From: Angelakisella sp.
GTDB taxonomy: Bacteria; Bacillota; Clostridia; Oscillospirales; Ruminococcaceae
Assembly (NCBI GenBank): GCA_022795575.1
Contig: JAAWGY010000195.1
Location: 1-5,419 of the forward strand
Direction: 5' to 3'
DNA length: 5,419 nucleotides
Shown here in pieces: positions 5,106 to 5,419 of this stretch. The notes beneath the pieces are model-generated. The model was not told where the DNA came from, did not search any database, and saw only the letters and a program-made list of their open reading frames with translations. A program made the translations under genes and the position numbers. Each line of letters starts with the position of its first letter. The stretch's first letter is position 1.

Positions 5106-5322
5106 GAGCCTATTCAGCATCTCTTGGTGCGCCGAATGGACGGGTATTTTTTCGTCCTGCAAGGCAAAAAACCGCAGCAATACTTGTTGTATTGCAAGGT
5201 TTTTTCCAGTCGCTAAGAGCCGCCTACGGCGGTTGCGCCTGGACGCGCCTGCGGGCGCAGTAACGCAGCGGGGCGGGAAAATCCCTGTCAAGGCGGCGTG
5301 CTGGGAGATGCTGAACAGGCTC
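5106..5322 (+). mobile_element. Complete MITE-like element (217 bp) with TAA target duplication
   Basis: The element has 18-bp terminal inverted repeats, GAGCCTATTCAGCATCTC at 5106-5123 and its reverse complement at 5305-5322 with one mismatch. It is flanked by TAA on both sides (5103-5105 and 5323-5325), as expected of a 3-bp target duplication. The ends continue to pair imperfectly inward (GCGCCG/ACGCCG; poly-T and GGCGGG patches), so much of it is palindromic. The core is a long hairpin (5166-5205) followed by GC-rich repeats (CCGCC/GGCGG near 5221-5233; GCGCC/GGGCGC near 5236-5249). It has no transposase, so it would need one in trans. A 3-bp TNA duplication with GAG-type ends resembles some IS5-group elements; that link is inference. 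Confidence 0.8.
5166..5205. terminator. Bidirectional terminator-like hairpin inside the insertion element
   Basis: AAAAAACC (5166-5173) pairs perfectly with GGTTTTTT (5198-5205), and inside it GCAATAC (5177-5183) with GTATTGC (5189-5195) around a 5-base loop. A small internal loop separates the two stems. The A-run and T-run make it terminator-like on both strands. The same structure, with one loop change, begins in the next copy (5387-5419). Confidence 0.5.
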
Positions 5323-5325
5323 TAA

Positions 5326-5419
5326 GAACCTGTATTCATAACCGGATGATGCAGGCAGGACAAGGGATTTTCCCGCCCTGCAAGGCAAAAAACCGCAGCA
5401 ATACTTGGTGTATTGCAAG
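5326..5419 (+). mobile_element. Partial MITE-like element, right copy, abutting the complete one
   Basis: This copy starts with GAACCTGTATTCA directly after TAA (5323-5325), which it shares with the end of the preceding element. Bases 5377-5419 match 5156-5198 of the complete copy with a single mismatch, so both have the same orientation. Its terminus matches, inverted, the end of the left-edge copy (105-116), so these two form one terminal subfamily. It is cut by the window edge within the core hairpin. No coding potential is seen. Confidence 0.75.

Noticed and set aside
4983..5291. Minus-strand 102-codon open frame spanning the insertion element
   Set aside because: It is mostly translated terminal repeat and hairpin sequence of the mobile element; the same kind of frame recurs in the other copies and has no good ribosome binding site.
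5106..5419. Repeats at the right edge as a CRISPR array
   Set aside because: The repeat unit is about 220 bases with inverted ends and TAA duplications, not short direct repeats with unique spacers.

Overview
This is a GC-rich, gene-dense window from a Gram-positive anaerobe, most likely a spore-forming clostridium of the Oscillospiraceae type (Flavonifractor/Oscillibacter-like). The evidence is strong AGGAG-type ribosome binding sites, a SpoIIQ-like forespore peptidase, a clostridial-style EF-G paralogue and a pair of half-length TauE/SafE (TSUP) genes. The taxonomic call is inference from protein style and composition only.

All five supported genes lie on the minus strand, so transcription runs from right to left. 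From the right: two abutting short palindromic insertion elements (5106-5419, the second cut by the window edge); a non-coding leader with a clear sigma-A-type promoter (TTGCTA-17-TATAAT, 4871-4899); an EF-G paralogue of 693 aa (2651-4732); a YbjN-like small acidic protein (2091-2564); a strong intrinsic terminator (1966-2007); the N-terminal half (1487-1846) and C-terminal half (1010-1471) of a TSUP membrane transporter; an M23/LytM-domain, SpoIIQ-like membrane protein (137-922); and a third, partial copy of the palindromic element (1-116) at the left edge.

The EF-G paralogue and the YbjN-like gene probably form one transcription unit, closed by the terminator at 1966-2007. The two TSUP half genes form a second unit and are in the same reading frame, separated only by one TAG codon and a ribosome binding site. 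The SpoIIQ-like gene may have its own forespore promoter: a sequence resembling the sigma-F consensus sits at 1019-1046, inside the 3' end of the second TSUP gene.

I see no clearly new multi-gene system. The points most worth a second look are the EF-G paralogue lacking the catalytic histidine and paired with a YbjN-like gene, the transporter split in frame by one stop codon, the candidate sigma-F promoter, and the family of ~217-bp elements with TAA target duplications that lies at both window edges.
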